Notes: a model not told the origin generated them from the sequence alone. DNA of 64,000 nt from Ampullaceana balthica (GCA_944989445.1 CALYLW010001391.1:1-64000), one strand, 5' to 3'; positions 21,290-33,400 are shown, counted from the stretch's first letter. Made by a program: numbers and translations.

Positions 21290-22392
21290 AAATGTGGAAA
21301 AAAATCAGAAGCCCCGAGCCTAGTGCTCTTCATGGGTCTTCCTGGAAAACAGCCCCAGCTAACTGGCCCCCTTCCCCAAGCTGGGAACACCCCCCCCCCA
21401 CCCGGAGCTGTTTCTTCTGAAGCGGCCACCTGGGCATCCAGGACAGAATGTTTAAGTTGCCTCCCACTAGATTAACCTCACTAGGAGGAGTGGAATTTCC
21501 CTACTAAGACCCACTACCACTTTGGCGCCACCCCGGCAAAGCATACGAGTCTCAATGGTTAGGACCGCCGCTAAGCGGGGGATCATCAATGACCTACCTA
21601 GGGTGGCGCTCCTGGCCCTAAACCGACACCGCTCAATGGCGTTGCAAGTAAACTGAGGGGGGTGAAACGGTCGCTTCGGATTTACCCGACCCTCAACGGG
21701 TACTTGGGTTCTCATCATTGACATTGCATCTAATTGCTTTGTCTGAGATCCGTACAGCGTCTGTAATCATATGTGACTAGCACCTAACACCTAACAAATC
21801 GGACTTCAGCATTGCCTGCCAGGAGTTGTCGGTTTCAGGTCGTGGGTCCCGTAGAAGCCACCCCTTCTCGACAGACTATTATTATACTAATGATCCTACA
21901 TGTGGAAGAAAATCAGAAGCCCCGAGCCTAATGCTCTTCATGGGTCTTCCTGGAAGACCCTCCCAGCTATCTGGCCCCCTCCCCCAGAAAAGGACGTGAC
22001 AGCTGGGAACCCCCCCCCCGGAGCGGTCGCTTCTAAAGCGGCCACCTGGGCATCCAGGACAGAAAGTCGAAGATGCCTCCCACTAAGTTGGCCTCACAAG
22101 GAGGGGTGGAATTGCCTTACTACGACCCGCTACAACTTTGGCGCCACCCCGGCAAAGCATACGCGTCTCAATGGTTAGGATCGCCGCTATGCGGGGGATC
22201 ATCAATGACCTACCTAGGATGCAACCCCTACTGGAAGGTTTCCTCAGAGCTGGCGTCCAATGCGTTCTTCGCGGTACCTTTTGCTAATCCGTACTGGGGC
22301 TCCTGGCCCTAAACCGGCGTTGCTAGTAAATTTAAGGGGACGAAACGGTCGCTTCGGATTTACCCGACCCTCAACGGGTACTTTGGTATTAT
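21290..22392. repeat. Direct duplication of a GC-rich dispersed unit
   Basis: Copy 1 is 21290-21725 and copy 2 is 21890-22392. Both start ATGTGG then AATCAGAAGCCCCGAGCCTA, contain GGCGCCACCCCGGCAAAGCA and GGGGGATCATCAATGACCTA, and end TTCGGATTTACCCGACCCTC then AACGGGTAC. They diverge in the middle: copy 2 has ~70 bp extra near 22215-22290. The short open frames across them are not conserved between copies. The type is unknown, perhaps a retrotransposon untranslated region. Confidence 0.8.
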
Positions 22393-22695
22393 ACTAAATT
22401 ATACTATTAGATCGTCGATATGCTTTATTGCAGCTTTATGAAGATTGACACAATAGTATAGGCATAGGCCTAATTAAAATTTAAATAACCGGGATCATAT
22501 TCATAAGCGTTGTCCCCCAACATCTAAGTCTAAGAAGAATAAATATAAGAACATCAATCGTCTAGAGTAGGCTAATCTCCACAATTTATCATTTTAAACT
22601 CATTTTCAATGAATGAGTCAACAATTTTATTTGTATTTAATTCATTATAAAATATAAATATATGAATATTAATTTTTTTAAATTTTTTTTTGCAG

Positions 22696-23166
22696 TAGCC
22701 TCACAATGTAATGAATTGGAAATGGGAGAAAATCTTCTACTAACATCTCTTCTTTGTAACAAATGTGCAACAAAAGTAGATGAAAAATATCTTCTACTCT
22801 CATCAGTCTCATCAAAATGTTTGGGTAAAGAGTTAAAATCAAATCTTCATTTTACAATTTAAGATAAAAAAATAAGCACCCCTTTGAAAATGCCACAAAT
22901 GAAAGGAAACTCTATGGTTGACAGAAGACTAAGTTATTGGGTTGGAGAAGACGATGTGTTTGCTAAGGCAAACTCAGGAAAAGCTGAACATCTAAAAACA
23001 CCTCATTTAGGTGCAGAGGATGAAACAGAGACAGAAGCTTCCACTGCGTGGGGTGATAAAGATGATAAAAGTTCCGTTAGACCTGATTCTACAGATGTTG
23101 ACATTGGTAATCGTCCCAGTGCACTTTTGTTTGCACTCAGGAAAAAAAAGGAAGAATCTACCTATG
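22696..23166 (+). CDS. Unrecognised protein gene, exon with one in-frame stop (exon a)
   Basis: A poly-T tract and TTTTTGCAG precede 22696. The frame runs CNELEMGENLLLTSLLCNKC, with a C-X2-C pair and a further Cys about 20 residues on, to a TAA at 22860-22862. It continues in the same frame through KMPQMKGNSMVDRRLSYWVG and an acidic stretch to 23166, where ATG|GTAAGAAA is a good donor. A GTAAAG at 22825 could be an alternative donor, and its phase (one base left over) also fits the next exon. That would bypass the stop, but it would also skip the coding-like 22884-23166 part. The protein family is not recognised. The stop could be a real mutation, an error, or evidence of alternative splicing. 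Confidence 0.6.
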
Positions 23167-23820
23167 GTAAGAAATAGTAAGAATATAATGGATCACAAAA
23201 TTTGAATAAATATTATGAATAATGATGCTTTACATTAATTTTAAAAGCTGAGTCTTAACCAAATGTAACATTTTATTTGTAAGTAATTTTTGTTTAATGC
23301 ATTTTAGACTTAGATTAACTTACATATAGTCTTTTTGGTTAAAGTTAAAATCCCTAAAGTATTTTTGTTGTATACGTAATTTATGATGTATAAATTACAA
23401 TTGCTATATAAGTTGTCTGTTTAAAAAAAAAGTTCATGATCCAAAGTATAAGAAGAGGATGTTTTTGAGCTTAATTATTTAACACTTTTAATTATTTTTT
23501 TAAAGTAACATATTAATAATACCTTAACCTGTTATTTATTATGGCATTAAAACAACTTTTGAAATGATTAATGAACTATGATTGAAATATTCCTTCAAAG
23601 ACAGCTCTTTGTACTAATTGTCTATTTACACCATTTCACCAGTAAAATCTGTCTACATTTACATTAAGTTGGACATGAATTTGAAGCTTTAAAATATCTT
23701 TTTTAAAATTCGTTTATATCAACTATTTTGGCAGTTGTTTTTTTTTCAGTAATTTTTTTTCTTCAAATTTTAATTTAAAAAAGATTCTTCTCACAGTTAT
23801 TTTGTTGTTGTTCTTTGCAG

Positions 23821-23917
23821 CAATTGAATCTGCTGATTTAAAGGCTTTGGTTCACACTGAAATGCCCAGCTCTCAAATGAGAAGATTAACTCTTTGTGAA
23901 GAACAGCCAGGGTATAG
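23821..23917 (+). CDS. Unrecognised protein gene, exon b
   Basis: Acceptor TTGTTGTTGTTCTTTGCAG ends at 23820 and donor ATAG|GTACC is at 23918. With one base carried from exon a, the exon is open in a single frame: AIESADLKALVHTEMPSSQM and onward to CEEQPGY. It carries two bases into exon c. The 97-bp length and phase chain (1 to 2) agree with both neighbours, which is the main support for the model. Confidence 0.7.
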
Positions 23918-24025
23918 GTACCTTAATCCACGGTTTGGAAATAACTTTTTACAGTGTATATTTATCTTTACGTATATAAATATAATGTATAAAAGATTCT
24001 ATTATCATTTTCAATGCCTATAATA

Positions 24026-24294
24026 CAGTCAGACCTCTCTAAGTGGAACTTCCCTAAGTCGAAAACCTCTCTAAGTGGAACTTCCCTAAGTCGAAAACCT
24101 CTCTAAGTGGAACTTCCCTAAGTCTAAAACCTCTCTAAGTGGAACTTCCCTAAGTCAAAAACCTCACTATATTGAATAAATTGTTATGTCCCTGCAAAAT
24201 TCTGCGTCAAATTACTTCATTTTCCCTAACTCTAAAACTCCGTAAGTCGCTTTTTTTCCGGTCGCTTTGAGTTCGACTTAGAGAGGTCCGACTG
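24026..24294. mobile_element. Pogo-like MITE with an amplified left end, in an intron
   Basis: Flanked by TA. The left end is CAGTCAGACCTCTCTAAG, followed by about four copies of a 32-bp unit (CCTCTCTAAGTGGAAC + TTCCCTAAGTCGAAAA) to 24165. The right end is CGACTTAGAGAGGTCCGACTG. It is the same family as 8745-9838 and lies between exons b and c. Confidence 0.85.
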
Positions 24295-24432
24295 TATGTA
24301 ATTAAATGATTATATTACATTACAAAATATTTTCTGAAATTAGTATAAAAAATGAATAGACCAACTCTTTGGCTAACAACAGTTAATTTCTTCATTCTGT
24401 TAAGTTAAGGGTATCTAGAAAATATTTTAATA

Positions 24433-24690
24433 CTAAGGGTTGCAGGGCGCCTACGGCGCCCACTTTTTTTTGTTTGTCAAAAGCCCAAGTAACTTATCCT
24501 TGTTTTATTAATACGAAATATTAAACTTCCTGAAATGTACACAAAGTATTTTATAATTATAAATCCTCAAATCCACTTTTTACATCGCTCTCTTTTCCAA
24601 AATTAAAATATAAGCTAAAACATTGACGTCATATAATATTTTTTTTACGGCGAGAATGTTTTAATTTATAATTATTTTGCACACCTCCTG
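24433..24690 (+). repeat. Dispersed repeat family B, copy 2
   Basis: Same block order as 341-690, beginning GGGTTGCAGGGCGCCTACGG and including CGAAATATTAAACTTCCTGA. Located in the intron between exons b and c. Confidence 0.75.
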
Positions 24691-25249
24691 ATGTGCGCCT
24701 TGAATATATACTTAAATATAAGCTCAATAAATGACGTCATAGCGTTACGGATACATACTCCAACCAACCTGTGACTTGGGCTATTTGCTTTGTGCACTCC
24801 CTCCTGCTTCATTCATTAGTTTGCTCCATTAACTATTTCAGAAATATGAGACCTTGAGCCTTGAACCACATGAAATAAATATAATTTTTTTCTCACGTGT
24901 TTGATCTTATCTATTTATCTATTTCCCTTTATGCTTCCACCAATGAATGTTAAGTACCTTCCCCCCTCTGATATTACCTATTACATATTAAATTTATTAC
25001 TTACTCATGTTACTTTTAGGCATGTAACTCTTACCGTCTTAAATCACAGTTAAATGTTTTATTCTTTTTTTTTAATATTGTTTTGACTGTTCCCTGAGAA
25101 ATGGTTTTAAACTTGTTAAAAAATAATACATGTTTGCGGGTTGGATCATGTGTTGTTTTTCCTCTACCTTACCACAATTATATTGAACTAATAATACAAA
25201 TTATGCCAGGTGATGAATATTCAACAGTTGCTTTTCTTTCTTAAAGCAG

Positions 25250-25410
25250 ATTCAGCAAAGTGGTGTCTACAATGAATATGATTGCCACTTATTTCAACAC
25301 CAGAAAACACACTCATAATTCTCACAACAACCAATGCGATCCTACTAGTTTAGACAAAATTGTGCTGGATGATTTGGCTGACGCCATTGTGCACAAAAAT
25401 GAAATTCTGG
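25250..25410 (+). CDS. Unrecognised protein gene, exon c
   Basis: Acceptor TTTCTTTCTTAAAGCAG ends at 25249 and donor CTGG|GTGAGT is at 25411. With two bases from exon b the frame is open for 53 codons: FSKVVSTMNMIATYFNTRKH, a Asn/His-rich turn, then LDKIVLDDLADAIVHKNEIL. The other two frames contain stops. One base is carried to exon d. Confidence 0.72.
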
Positions 25411-25675
25411 GTGAGTGCTGAAACTTGAAGGAGAAAAAAAAGTGTAATTGTATGCATTCTATCTTGCTATCCTAATTTTAAAATTCTTCAGAATTACCTT
25501 CATATTCATTTTCATATGTTTTGTTGTTGTCTGGATTGACAATAAGTATTCAAGAAGCACTTTCAAGTTATAATTTTTTACATGCATTCTTCTCTTCTAC
25601 CTTAAAGAATTTCTCTAGAAATACCAATGCATTTTATACAATTTAATACTGAACTAATTTATGCTACTTTTACAG

Positions 25676-25883
25676 GGGAAAACAAACGGACGAATAAATC
25701 TTTTGTGGAAAGAATGAGGGAAATGTCGACATTTCATTGGCTTGATGGAACTCTACATAACCGAATTGTTATCAGGAAGTCATCTAGATCGGAAAAGCAG
25801 GAATCACCAGTTCTCACTTTTGAAGACCGCCTTAAACAAGATAATGAACCTTCTCCTTCAAAAAATCTGTGTATGATGTGGAG
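25676..25883 (+). CDS. Unrecognised protein gene, exon d
   Basis: Acceptor GCTACTTTTACAG ends at 25675 and donor GGAG|GTATGTT is at 25884. With the base from exon c a Gly codon forms at the junction and the frame continues ENKRTNKSFVERMREMSTFH, then WLDGTLHNRIVIRK, to SPSKNLCMMWR. It is highly charged with no membrane segment or signal. It carries two bases onward, but no convincing next exon was found in the window. The gene is therefore partial on both sides, and its product is not recognised. Confidence 0.72.
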
Positions 25884-26123
25884 GTATGTTGTTCACAAAT
25901 TAGTTGACCATTTATTTTCTTTAGGTATTTGCAGGGTAAAAAAAACTTCAGAAAAAAACAAAAGAATGAAGACTTCCAAGACAACTTTAGTTTTGTTATT
26001 TATAAAAAAAATTTGCTCAATTTTAATGCTGTAAAACAAAATTTTATTGTGGAAACATAAGTCTCAAATCACCCATTTGTGAACAAACCTTTTTAGTTTG
26101 CAAGCAGATTTTAAAGAATCTAC

Positions 26124-26934
26124 TATCTATCCCCTGTTTATTTAGTATACTTATCTATCCCCTGTTTATTTAGTATACTTATCTATCCCCTGTTTATTTA
26201 GTATACTTATCTATCCCCTGTTTATTTAGTATACTTATCTATCCCCTGTTTATTTAGTATACTTATCTATCCCCTGTTTATTTAGTATACTTATCTATCC
26301 CCTGTTTATTTAGTATACTTATCTATCCCCTGTTTATTTAGTATACTTATCTATCCCCTGTTTATTTAGTATACTTATCTATCCCCTGTTTATTTAGTAT
26401 ACTTATCTATCCCCTGTTTATTTAGTATACTTATCTATCCCCTGTTTATTTAGTATACTTATCTATCCCCTGTTTATTTAGTATACTTATCTATCCCCTG
26501 TTTATTTAGTATACTTATCTATCCCCTGTTTATTTAGTATACTTATCTATCCCCTGTTTATTTAGTATACTTATCTATCCCCTGTTTATTTAGTATACTT
26601 ATCTATCCCCTGTTTATTTAGTATACTTATCTATCCCCTGTTTATTTAGTATACTTATCTATCCCCTGTTTATTTAGTATACTTATCTATCCCCTGTTTA
26701 TTTAGTATACTTATCTATCCCCTGTTTATTTAGTATACTTATCTATCCCCTGTTTATTTAGTATACTTATCTATCCCCTGTTTATTTAGTATACTTATCT
26801 ATCCCCTGTTTATTTAGTATACTTATCTATCCCCTGTTTATTTAGTATACTTATCTATCCCCTGTTTATTTAGTATACTTATCTATCCTCTGTTTATTTA
26901 GTATACTATCTATCCTCTGTTTATTTAGTATACT
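26124..26934. repeat. 28-bp tandem repeat, about 29 copies
   Basis: Unit TATCTATCCCCTGTTTATTT followed by AGTATACT. Copies are identical until the last two (CCTC variants and a 1-2 base loss). It lies just downstream of exon d, probably within the following intron. Confidence 0.97.
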
Positions 26935-27067
26935 TCCCTCAGAGCAGAATCATTTTGTTACAGGTCATTCTTGATTGAGGATCCAGATTTTAACCAAAAT
27001 CCTGTTTTTTTAAAAATAAATTGTAGTCAGTGACTGCCAAGAATTACATAACTTCAATAAATCTAGT

Positions 27068-27175
27068 TAATTAGTTATAACTACACTCAAATTAACTACA
27101 TTCAAATTAACTACATTAAAATTAACTACATTAAAATTAACTACATTCAAATTAACTACATTTAAATTAGGATAC
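27068..27175. repeat. 15-bp tandem repeat, about 7 copies
   Basis: Variants of AATTAACTACATTCA with T/A changes at the third-last positions. Confidence 0.85.
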
Positions 27176-27527
27176 AATTAATGGTTAATCAAATTTAAAC
27201 CCCCCACAAAGTTACTGCTGTAAACAATTTTTAAAAAAAACTGATTTAATTAAGACAACATCTGCAAGCAACAGGCATTCCTCACCCTAGTGGACAAGTG
27301 ATTATTTCAAGGAAAGGGTGGGGCTGGGTGGTTTGCAGGGGTTAGTGACATTTTACACAAAATGGGGGTCAAATATTTATAACATATAGATATCTAACAT
27401 AGAGATTAGAGATTTGTTAAAAAAGATTTGTCATGATTTGTAACATAGAGATTTGTAACATAGACACTGTGTTACAAAATAGGAAAAAATTGCCTGTCCC
27501 TATTTTTCCCTCATCTCTTAATTGTTA
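27176..27527. other. No recognisable feature
   Basis: AT-rich with short ACATAGAGATTTGT repeats near 27395-27465. No supported gene. Confidence 0.4.
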
Positions 27528-27535
27528 TTTAGGCC

Positions 27536-28711
27536 CAGACCCGGATTTAAGAGACCCAGGGCCCCTAGGCACTTTTTACTTTTGGGCCCCCCAACCATCT
27601 CGAAGCAATTTTGGAAATTTAGCAAATTAAATGCTGCAGTACAGAACATATACATTTTTGTTTGACTTTAGTGACTTTAATAAGCATCAAAATAATATTC
27701 GTCTTCAGAGATATATCTCACAATGAAAGAATATTTATCTACATGAGAAATGTCCGGAGTAGAGTCCATAGAAATAGAGAAATATTTTGCTTTTTTTAAA
27801 ATCTCAGTCACGATTGTATTGTAATTATTTCATTTTCTTCCTTTTCTGCAATGATATTTATAATCTCATCGAATATTTTTTTTACAAAAGATATGATGTT
27901 GTGCCACTTCCTTTGTTACCGTGGCGTTTTATGTGTAAGTCCAGAAAAGGATCAAACTCAGTCAAAACTTCTATAGTCATAACATAGTTCCCACTGTTTT
28001 AAAAAAAAATCCTAATCAGAAAGTGAGCTCACAACAGCCACAATGCGCCTCAAAACCTATTCGGTGGCTCCCCGGCTTCGACTCGTGGCACCCTGTCTTC
28101 TCTCTTGCCTCACTGGCTTCATATTCCCCGATCTAACATTTTCCCTGTCAATATATTGTTACCAAAGGTATGCAGGTGAAATCGTAGAAGGCCATCTAAT
28201 TAAATGCATTAAAACGAACTTTACATTTAAACCTTTGGCAGGTCCCCATAAACTACCTGTGACATGTCCCTGGCCTCTGGTCAAGTCAGTCGACATTAAA
28301 ACATTGTTCTCCCGGTCCCTGTCAATTATCTGTAATCTGAAACCCTAATCCCGGCTCGGTCGGTGTCTTGTCCTGTGTGTGGTATGGGGAGGAGGGAAGT
28401 CGGGGTCGTGCCGTTTTTTACTGGTGGTGCAATCTGTCACACCCACCCTACGCCTTCTCCACAATATCGCAACAGCAGCTCAGAACGCGGCTTACAATGA
28501 CAAACCAACACAAACGAACCCCTTGCACTTGACTACAGGGCAGTGTATGCAAAATGTAGTAAAAATATTTATTTTACTATTATTTTCGATAAAGCTTTTT
28601 GATAATGAAGCTAGGCTTTTGGGCTTATGTAAAGATTCCACCACCGGGACCCCTTGGCTGGCTGGGACCCTAGGCCTGGGCCTTGTGGGCCTAGGCGGAA
28701 ATCCGGCCCTG
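27536..28711. mobile_element. hAT transposon with perfect 8-bp duplication
   Basis: Left end CAGACCCGGATTTAAGAG at 27536 and right end CGGAAATCCGGCCCTG at 28711, both with GGGCCC-rich sub-ends. The duplication TTTAGGCC is perfect (27528-27535, 28712-28719). A decayed transposase fragment lies antisense at 27655-27985. The rest is non-coding. Confidence 0.92.
27655..27985 (-). pseudogene. hAT transposase fragment, DUF4371/ZMYM1-like
   Basis: On the minus strand, 27795 downwards reads AKYFSISMDSTPDISHVDKY and then SFIVRYISEDE. This is the YFS.S.DSTPDISH.DQ motif around the first catalytic Asp of ZMYM1-like transposases. Upstream residues (near 27870) resemble the preceding helix (DEIINIIAE) but contain a stop and a shift. 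The rest of the protein is missing. Confidence 0.85.
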
Positions 28712-30937
28712 TTTAGGCCCACTCACAGACCTTCCTTCGGGATCCCATCTGAGTGTGAGGATTGGAACGTGTGCTCTAGTAAATCTGATTTCCCAAGTTT
28801 GTTTTAACAGGCAGTTTCATTTACTTGTTAAACAAATGTAATATAGGTAGCCATCCATTATTGTAATATAGGTAGCCATCCATTATTAGAGATAACCAGT
28901 AGAAAATACAGCAAATGTATATGCTGGTAACCAATGGTAACCAACCTTTCCACTAACTTGAACATTGTGTGTTTTATTTTGATTTATTTAAAAATGTAAT
29001 GGTTTTAACAATGTAAAAAATTTTAAATACAAAAATTAGAAGAAAAAAAGTTTAATTCATTTGATAAGAAGGATAAACGGAAAAAAAGAATTAAACTTGG
29101 GATTTCTCGACAAGTACCGGGATCCCTGGATGATGAAAGCGCGATCAAATCCCGTTCATCGTGATAAGAACTGACCCTCCTCCCTCAAAGCCGTGATGTG
29201 ACGAATCCTACTTGCAGCTTTCCAATGTAACACTGAGTGTGTGTGTGTCTAGTCAGGCCCTCTCCAGACACAATGTATGTAGCCTCCTGATCCCACGTTG
29301 ATGTTAAAAAATAATATCTCTTGATTGACACAGTGGCCGAGAAAACCTTGACGTTAGTTCGTGAAATTGAATGTTTAAAAAAAAATAATTTAAAAATTCC
29401 TCGTCACCTCCCCCCCCCCAAATCCCTTAACTATAACTCTCCGCCCGTGACTGCCGCGACTACTTTAATCGTGCACCAGTACGAAAGAGCTTTATCTCCT
29501 TATCTAAAACCCAATGAAGTGGCGCAGGCGGCAGTGTTAGTATGTGCACAACTGCCCCGCCGACATCATTGACCCCCTACCCGCCTTCTCCCGCCAGCAA
29601 GCTCACGCCGTCTTCTCCCCTGCCGGCCTGTTATGTGGTGCGGCATGGTCATTCGGCTCAGTGCTGTGTGTAGCCACTCCTAATTTAATTGGTGGGTATA
29701 CACGAACCACTGTTACACGAACCACTGTTCGTGATGTGTTAGCTGTCAATTTTTCCAGTGAGTTGAGTGTGTGTTTTAAAGTAGCTCTTATATTTCAAAC
29801 AGAAAGGATTTTATGCGGCGTTTCCATGTTCTGTGTTTTTATAACAATTAATTTTTTATGACATAAATACTCAAGATTAGTCAAAATCTGTGTTTCCTTC
29901 TGCTTCGGATTATTCATACTAATACTATGAATTATAGTTTACGGCATGTTTTGGAGGTTACTTCGGCTTCAGTTGAATAAACTAGGTTTCTATATTCTAT
30001 ATCTATTATGCCAGTCACGTCAGAGCAAAATTATTGAAGTCGTAAGGCAAGGCTCTAAGTGAGATTTTGTATTTTATTAAAAAGAAGTTGTTAGGCCTAG
30101 AAGAAAACATACTGACTAAAAATTTGTGGCTTTTAATGTTGGGTATAAAAACTGAACACAGACATTTCACAACTTGTTATTCTTGTTTACAGGGCAGGAA
30201 AGTGTATGTGGAAGTAGAATGTTAGAGATCACGCTAGGTATCAAGGAATTAGCAGAACTGATGGATATGTTTATGTACGCGTTGTGAGAGGGAAACCCAC
30301 CTAACAAGTTTTTAAAAAAATATTTTAAAAAGAAGATACATGTATATTCCCTTTTGTCATTCATACCTAACTAAAGTTCCCTTCGATTGTACGCGAATAG
30401 TACATGACATGTATAATTATAATTATTGTATTGTAATCACTACTTAAACTTTAAAGTAAGTATGTGTCAATCGAACAAAACATACCGCTCTAGCCAAATG
30501 TAAATTCAGTTTAATGTTCTATTACTATTACCTTGCCACTTTCACTTACCATTAGTCTAATGTCTAATGTCATCTATCAATCTTACTGTCCTCAAGTACT
30601 AAGGCTAAGGTAACTAAGGAAAGGTTGTTATCATGTAACTAGGTCATGGGAAGTAGTTGAGCGGAACTTGGGAACGTAATGCCGGAAGGATGGTGTAGAG
30701 TGTAGATGATATTTAGCAAGTGCTCTCGCCGCTCTTAAGTTCAAAAGGTTGCAATTTAAAAAAAAACTTAACATGTAACACGTGTTCCTTATTTATGTCT
30801 CCTTACCTATTACAATGCAGGTGGACCTGATTTAGGTCTATGCTGGCCCAGTCACACATCGATCACCACCCCACCGGTGTTTAAATTGAGGTAGTGTCAA
30901 GCTAATGCTAATTATCGATCTCATTAATATGATAATT
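28712..30937. other. No recognisable gene
   Basis: Contains a two-copy 25-bp repeat at 28837-28886 (GTAATATAGGTAGCCATCCA core) and a three-times GTTACACGAACCACT-like motif near 29700. The open frame at 29321-29572 has no recognisable domain and I do not support it as a gene. Confidence 0.4.
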
Positions 30938-31078
30938 GAGGTATAATGTCATACCACATATTGATGACAATCATTACGTGAAGTGAGGTTTAATGTCGTA
31001 CCACATATCGATGCCAATCATGTGAAGTGAAGTATAATATCATACAACATAATGATGGTAATCAGTATGTCAAGTCAG
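30938..31078. repeat. Diverged tandem repeat, about 55-57 bp, 2.5 copies
   Basis: Repeated blocks GTATAATGTCATACCACATA, GATGACAATCA and GTGAAGTGA, each copy with several substitutions. Confidence 0.7.
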
Positions 31079-31361
31079 TTTAGTCAGGTAGTCGTCCTGT
31101 AACCAGGCTGTATTAAGAGGCTCGTAACGTCTCCTATGTAGTCATTTCCGTCCGCGGCCTTACCTGATGACGTCGTGTTTGTCCAGTCAAACAACATCGC
31201 CCGATGCCACTCCGTTGTGATCGTCAGTGTGTGTATTTATTGGGGGAGTGGTTGATGGTGGTCGTAATGACCTTACTTAATGTGTTTTATAGGTGAAAGT
31301 ATTTTTAAGGGACCGAGCATATCATGGCTTCCTCAATCGTCATTTTAGGATAGGCCCGCGG

Positions 31362-31510
31362 GAGGGCCGTCTAAACGCATTTGCCCGGGGGCCCACGAGT
31401 ATAGGGGCCCCCGGGAATATGTTTATTTAGTATATTTATTTTTTATTCCTGCGAGTGGCCCAACACTATTTCTTTGCCCGGGGCCCAAACTGGTGTAGAG
31501 ACGGCTCTGG
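31362..31510. mobile_element. Probable small hAT-like MITE
   Basis: Inverted ends GAGGGCCGTCTAAACGC and GTAGAGACGGCTCTG, with GCCCGGGGGCCC blocks inside. Flanks GGCCCGCG and GGTCCGCG look like an 8-bp duplication with one mismatch, but the left border may be off by a base or two. Confidence 0.55.
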
Positions 31511-31514
31511 GTCC

Positions 31515-32500
31515 GCGTCATCTAGGTCCTTAGCTTATCATGCCGCAATCTATGATGGGTTATATTCCCGTGCAAGGCTTGATGAAACTGAGCGATTTCT
31601 TGAAAGAAGGTGAAAAATTGATTTTTTAAAAAGTTTGCTGCTAACGGAACTATACCGCATTATTCACTAGAAATAATTAATGTCTTATAAAATGACAGGT
31701 TGGAGCACCCCTCGTGTTATTCTTTGCATCAGATACGGATAAGCCATGTAAATACTAAAGGCGAAAACAAATAAATGAATCTGTCCGTTACTGGCTGCGT
31801 TTATTTAAGCATTGTAGACTGCGAATGTTTTGCCTGGTGGACTCATAGTGGTGCTACTGTAAAACGTATGAAGAAAGACCAACGAAGTCAGATGTTGCAC
31901 AGACCACGAACTTTTGTCGTTTAGGTGCCCCAACACTATTATTACAGGGGAAACAAAACACAAGTTATAAAAAAAGGATAACTGCAGAACTATTGTGTCA
32001 TCAGCACTGTTTGGTGTTTAACCTCACTCAACAAAAGATGGCCCCTCAAAAAAATAGCTTGTGTGTTGTAACAGCGCCCTGTTGGTTGTAGCAAAGGCAG
32101 TGGCCACGATTTGCATACCAGACGTTGTAAAAAAAAAGTGTCGTCCAGGATTTTAAGTCTTCTTGGAGATAAGGCATTCTTTTAGCTGTATTTAAAAAAA
32201 ATTCTGGAAATGTTCTGAAAACTGTCACACTTTGTTCGAAAAGCAATACTAGTCTAAATAATACAAATAGGCAGATTATTGACATAATTATTATATTTCT
32301 TCAATTGGAAGAGTGCTTAGCCCTATTGCGTGTTATTTTTTGTTAAAAATTGTGCGGTCACGCATATGTACATACGGGTACATATTCGTTGCATGCGACA
32401 GCATACAAAGAAAAACTGCAAAGTTTGCTTTATATTAATTAATATAAATATTTACGCCACTTCCTTGTTCAATGGCATGCGTGTCAAGATCCTGACATAT
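31515..32500. other. No recognisable feature
   Basis: No gene or repeat that I can support. Confidence 0.4.
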
Positions 32501-32502
32501 AC

Positions 32503-32504
<2 letters not shown>

Positions 32505-32567
<63 letters not shown>
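32505..32567. repeat. (AT)n microsatellite
   Basis: About 30 TA dinucleotides. Confidence 0.97.
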
Positions 32568-32571
<4 letters not shown>

Positions 32572-33201
32572 TAATGCACCCATTTAAGGGCGGGGAAGGT
32601 GGCAGGTCTCCGTCTGTCTTTCACTGCGTGCTACTGGATTAGCTTACCCTTTAAGATCACTGGTGTAGATATTGTCTATAAATATATATTTTTTTATGTA
32701 GCTAGCATACCCCTCTCCCCCACTTCCCCTGTCCTATCTGAGCCCAATCTATGACTTCACTCAATGTAGTCAGACTTGGGCCTCGCCAGACTAGTTCACA
32801 TCATGGCATTCACACAATACATACACCTAGTGGGTCATGAATCGTGACACGTTTAAGTTATGACTGTGCATGGGACTGGGGATCTCTGCTATTATGCCTA
32901 TGGCCCATATGACACTTAAACATCCATATAATTACACTATGCTTGCCATTTCTGCTATATGCTCCATCAATACCACAATAGAAATCCACAACCGACATTT
33001 TTTTTTCTTTTGCAAAAATAAGTTGATAAAGTTATTTTAAAAATAACATGTTAGTTAAAAAATGAAAGAGAATTTGCGTAATATCCTAAAATTTACCGCA
33101 TAATACTTAATTTATAACCCCATTCTCTGATTGTTGTGTTGTCTTTTATTAGAGTAGCTGGCTGTAGAACTGTAAAGCGATGTCGAAAATTAAAGAATTA
33201 A

Positions 33202-33400
33202 ACCGTAAAAACAAAATTTTTGACTATAAATCCCTTTTATATAAGACATAAGTAAAAGTATTGTTTATGCTCAATATAATACACACCGCGCGACAGACAA
33301 GCATTAGCATTTACAACTCTCTCTCTCTCGCTCTCTTTCTTTCTTTCTTTTTCTTTTTTTCCGTGGTCGCTCACCCCACCCGCGGAAAAACAACAGTCAA
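33202..33400 (+). mobile_element. Family A fragment
   Basis: Head present (AACCGTAAAAACAAAATTTT, then TATAAATCCC), with CAATATAATACACACCGCGC as in 48100. It is then deleted to the region near GCGGAAAAACAACAG, with a CT-rich tract at 33318-33362 in place of the usual core. Confidence 0.65.

Noticed and set aside
26124..26934. CRISPR-like array
   Set aside because: The 28-bp units are contiguous with no spacers, and the DNA is animal. It is a plain minisatellite.
29321..29861. Two overlapping open frames that might be exons
   Set aside because: No recognisable domain, weak splice context and composition like intergenic DNA.
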